Of a stretch of 64,000 nt of DNA, positions 63,278-64,000 are shown piece after piece. This DNA is from Siphonodentalium dalli. Taxonomy: Eukaryota > Mollusca > Scaphopoda > Gadilida > Siphonodentaliidae. The notes under the pieces are model-generated. The model was not told the DNA's origin, searched no databases, and saw only the letters and a list, made by a program, of their open reading frames with translations. The stretch's first letter is position 1; each line of letters begins with the position of its first letter. Position numbers and translations under genes: made by a program. The stretch lies in the NCBI GenBank assembly GCA_032622095.1, contig CP136069.1, positions 47,094,194 to 47,158,193 of the forward strand, in the 5' to 3' direction.

Positions 63278-64000
63278 ATTGTGATATTGGAGAGGTTTAT
63301 GTTGGAAACACTTCTAAATTAACCCGTCAAGCATCCACAAACTATAACGTATTCCCACTTTGGAAACTATTAGCCATTATCGAAACAGCTATAGTATATG
63401 TTCCATTTCAAAACGTTGTAACATTCCACAGTGGTTTCCTCGGTCACCGGTGACACACGAAATATACCACCATATTATAGTCCATATTATTTAAATGGAT
63501 ACTGTACGTAACGATGCACAGTCGCGATGTTATGCAGAGATTATCGAGACACTGTTGTGCAACTACCGCTGGACACAACCACCCGCAACAACATATGAAA
63601 TATTATAGGCTGGTGCTGCTTGACGTAAAAGTAAGACGTTTTACATCAAAACCTGTCCATTCATTTTATATACCTTGCGTGTAGAATATAGTTATGTTCT
63701 GTGTGAGTCGGTTGACTGAATTCATCATAATCATCTAAGGTCTGGAGGCCAGCAGATACTAAGTGACTCCAGTCTTAATCACCCCCGGTCAAGGGTTCAT
63801 GCTAGTCTGCTGGTTGGTCCTGCTGAATTGCTATAATGCTGGTAGGGAAAACTAATGCCGTTACGAACATTAACCATTATTTTCGCGTGGTTTGGTTATC
63901 CGAGCGTTTTGAGGAAAGGCAGTATCTGTATGAAACAATTAAGAATACATTATATTTTTGAAAAAAAATAAAAAATAAAAAATAATAAAGTCTGCGCTGT
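63278..64000 (+). other. 3' untranslated/flanking sequence
   Basis: No coding sequence is recognisable. No AATAAA appears until an A-rich tract near 63960-63990 (repeated AATAAA-like words), which could hold the polyadenylation signal if the 3' UTR is about 700 bp long. The actual cleavage site cannot be read. Confidence 0.4.

Overview
The window is metazoan genomic DNA: AT-rich, intron-rich and densely packed with transposon relics, minisatellites and fold-back elements. The repeat style (palindromic MITEs, a deuterostome/mollusc-like SINE, non-LTR retrotransposon tails) suggests a lophotrochozoan, most likely a bivalve mollusc. That species-level guess is inference only; no ribosomal or mitochondrial marker is present.

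One cellular gene dominates. On the + strand from 15540 to 63277 I can assemble 19 coding exons of a peroxidasin (PXDN-type extracellular haem peroxidase). The order is four 24-residue leucine-rich repeats (one exon each, 72 bp), an LRR C-terminal cap, four Ig domains (the first and third split over two exons), a linker, the animal haem-peroxidase domain (six exons counting the linker exon and the last split), a helical or coiled-coil-like stretch, and a C-terminal von Willebrand C domain ending in TAA. All 18 exon junctions have GT/AG borders and all reading-frame phases agree, giving 1405 codons plus stop. The signal peptide and LRRNT exon(s) were not found and probably lie upstream of this window. 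The peroxidase has the distal Asp-His, the distal Arg and Glu, the proximal His and the proximal Asn, so it looks catalytically competent. Family knowledge: it would make hypobromous acid and form sulfilimine cross-links in collagen IV of basement membranes.

Region by region: 1-15539 is intergenic or a 5' intron. It holds two related minisatellites in opposite orientation (about 1480-1780 and 2371-3480), a hAT-like element inserted in a poly-G run (7374-8390) and a nearly complete non-LTR retrotransposon with a 3.2-kb open reading frame (10359-14016). From 15540 onward the introns carry the other elements: piggyBac-like MITEs with TTAA borders and internal perfect palindromes (33594, 39905, 42293, 50162), a PIF/Harbinger-like TTA-flanked element (29544-30532), four copies of a 350-bp fold-back element, a Ginger/KRBA2-like integrase relic (23247-23567, minus strand), LINE fragments and a SINE (57885-58200).

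The most unusual observation is inside the peroxidasin gene. At five separate exon ends the last coding bases plus the adjoining splice donor are tandemly duplicated into the following intron: at LRR exon 1 (about 12-15 decayed copies), the LRRCT exon (17 copies, 15 with an intact GCG|GTAAGTA), both Ig1 exons (3 copies each) and the main peroxidase exon (3 in-frame 39-bp copies). In addition one LRR exon and the linker exon have decayed upstream copies that keep their splice acceptor (31995-32064 and 49869-49975), and the Ig3b acceptor has possible decayed copies. I know of no description of such repeated splice-junction-anchored duplication in one gene; it can be tested by RNA sequencing and genome-wide search.
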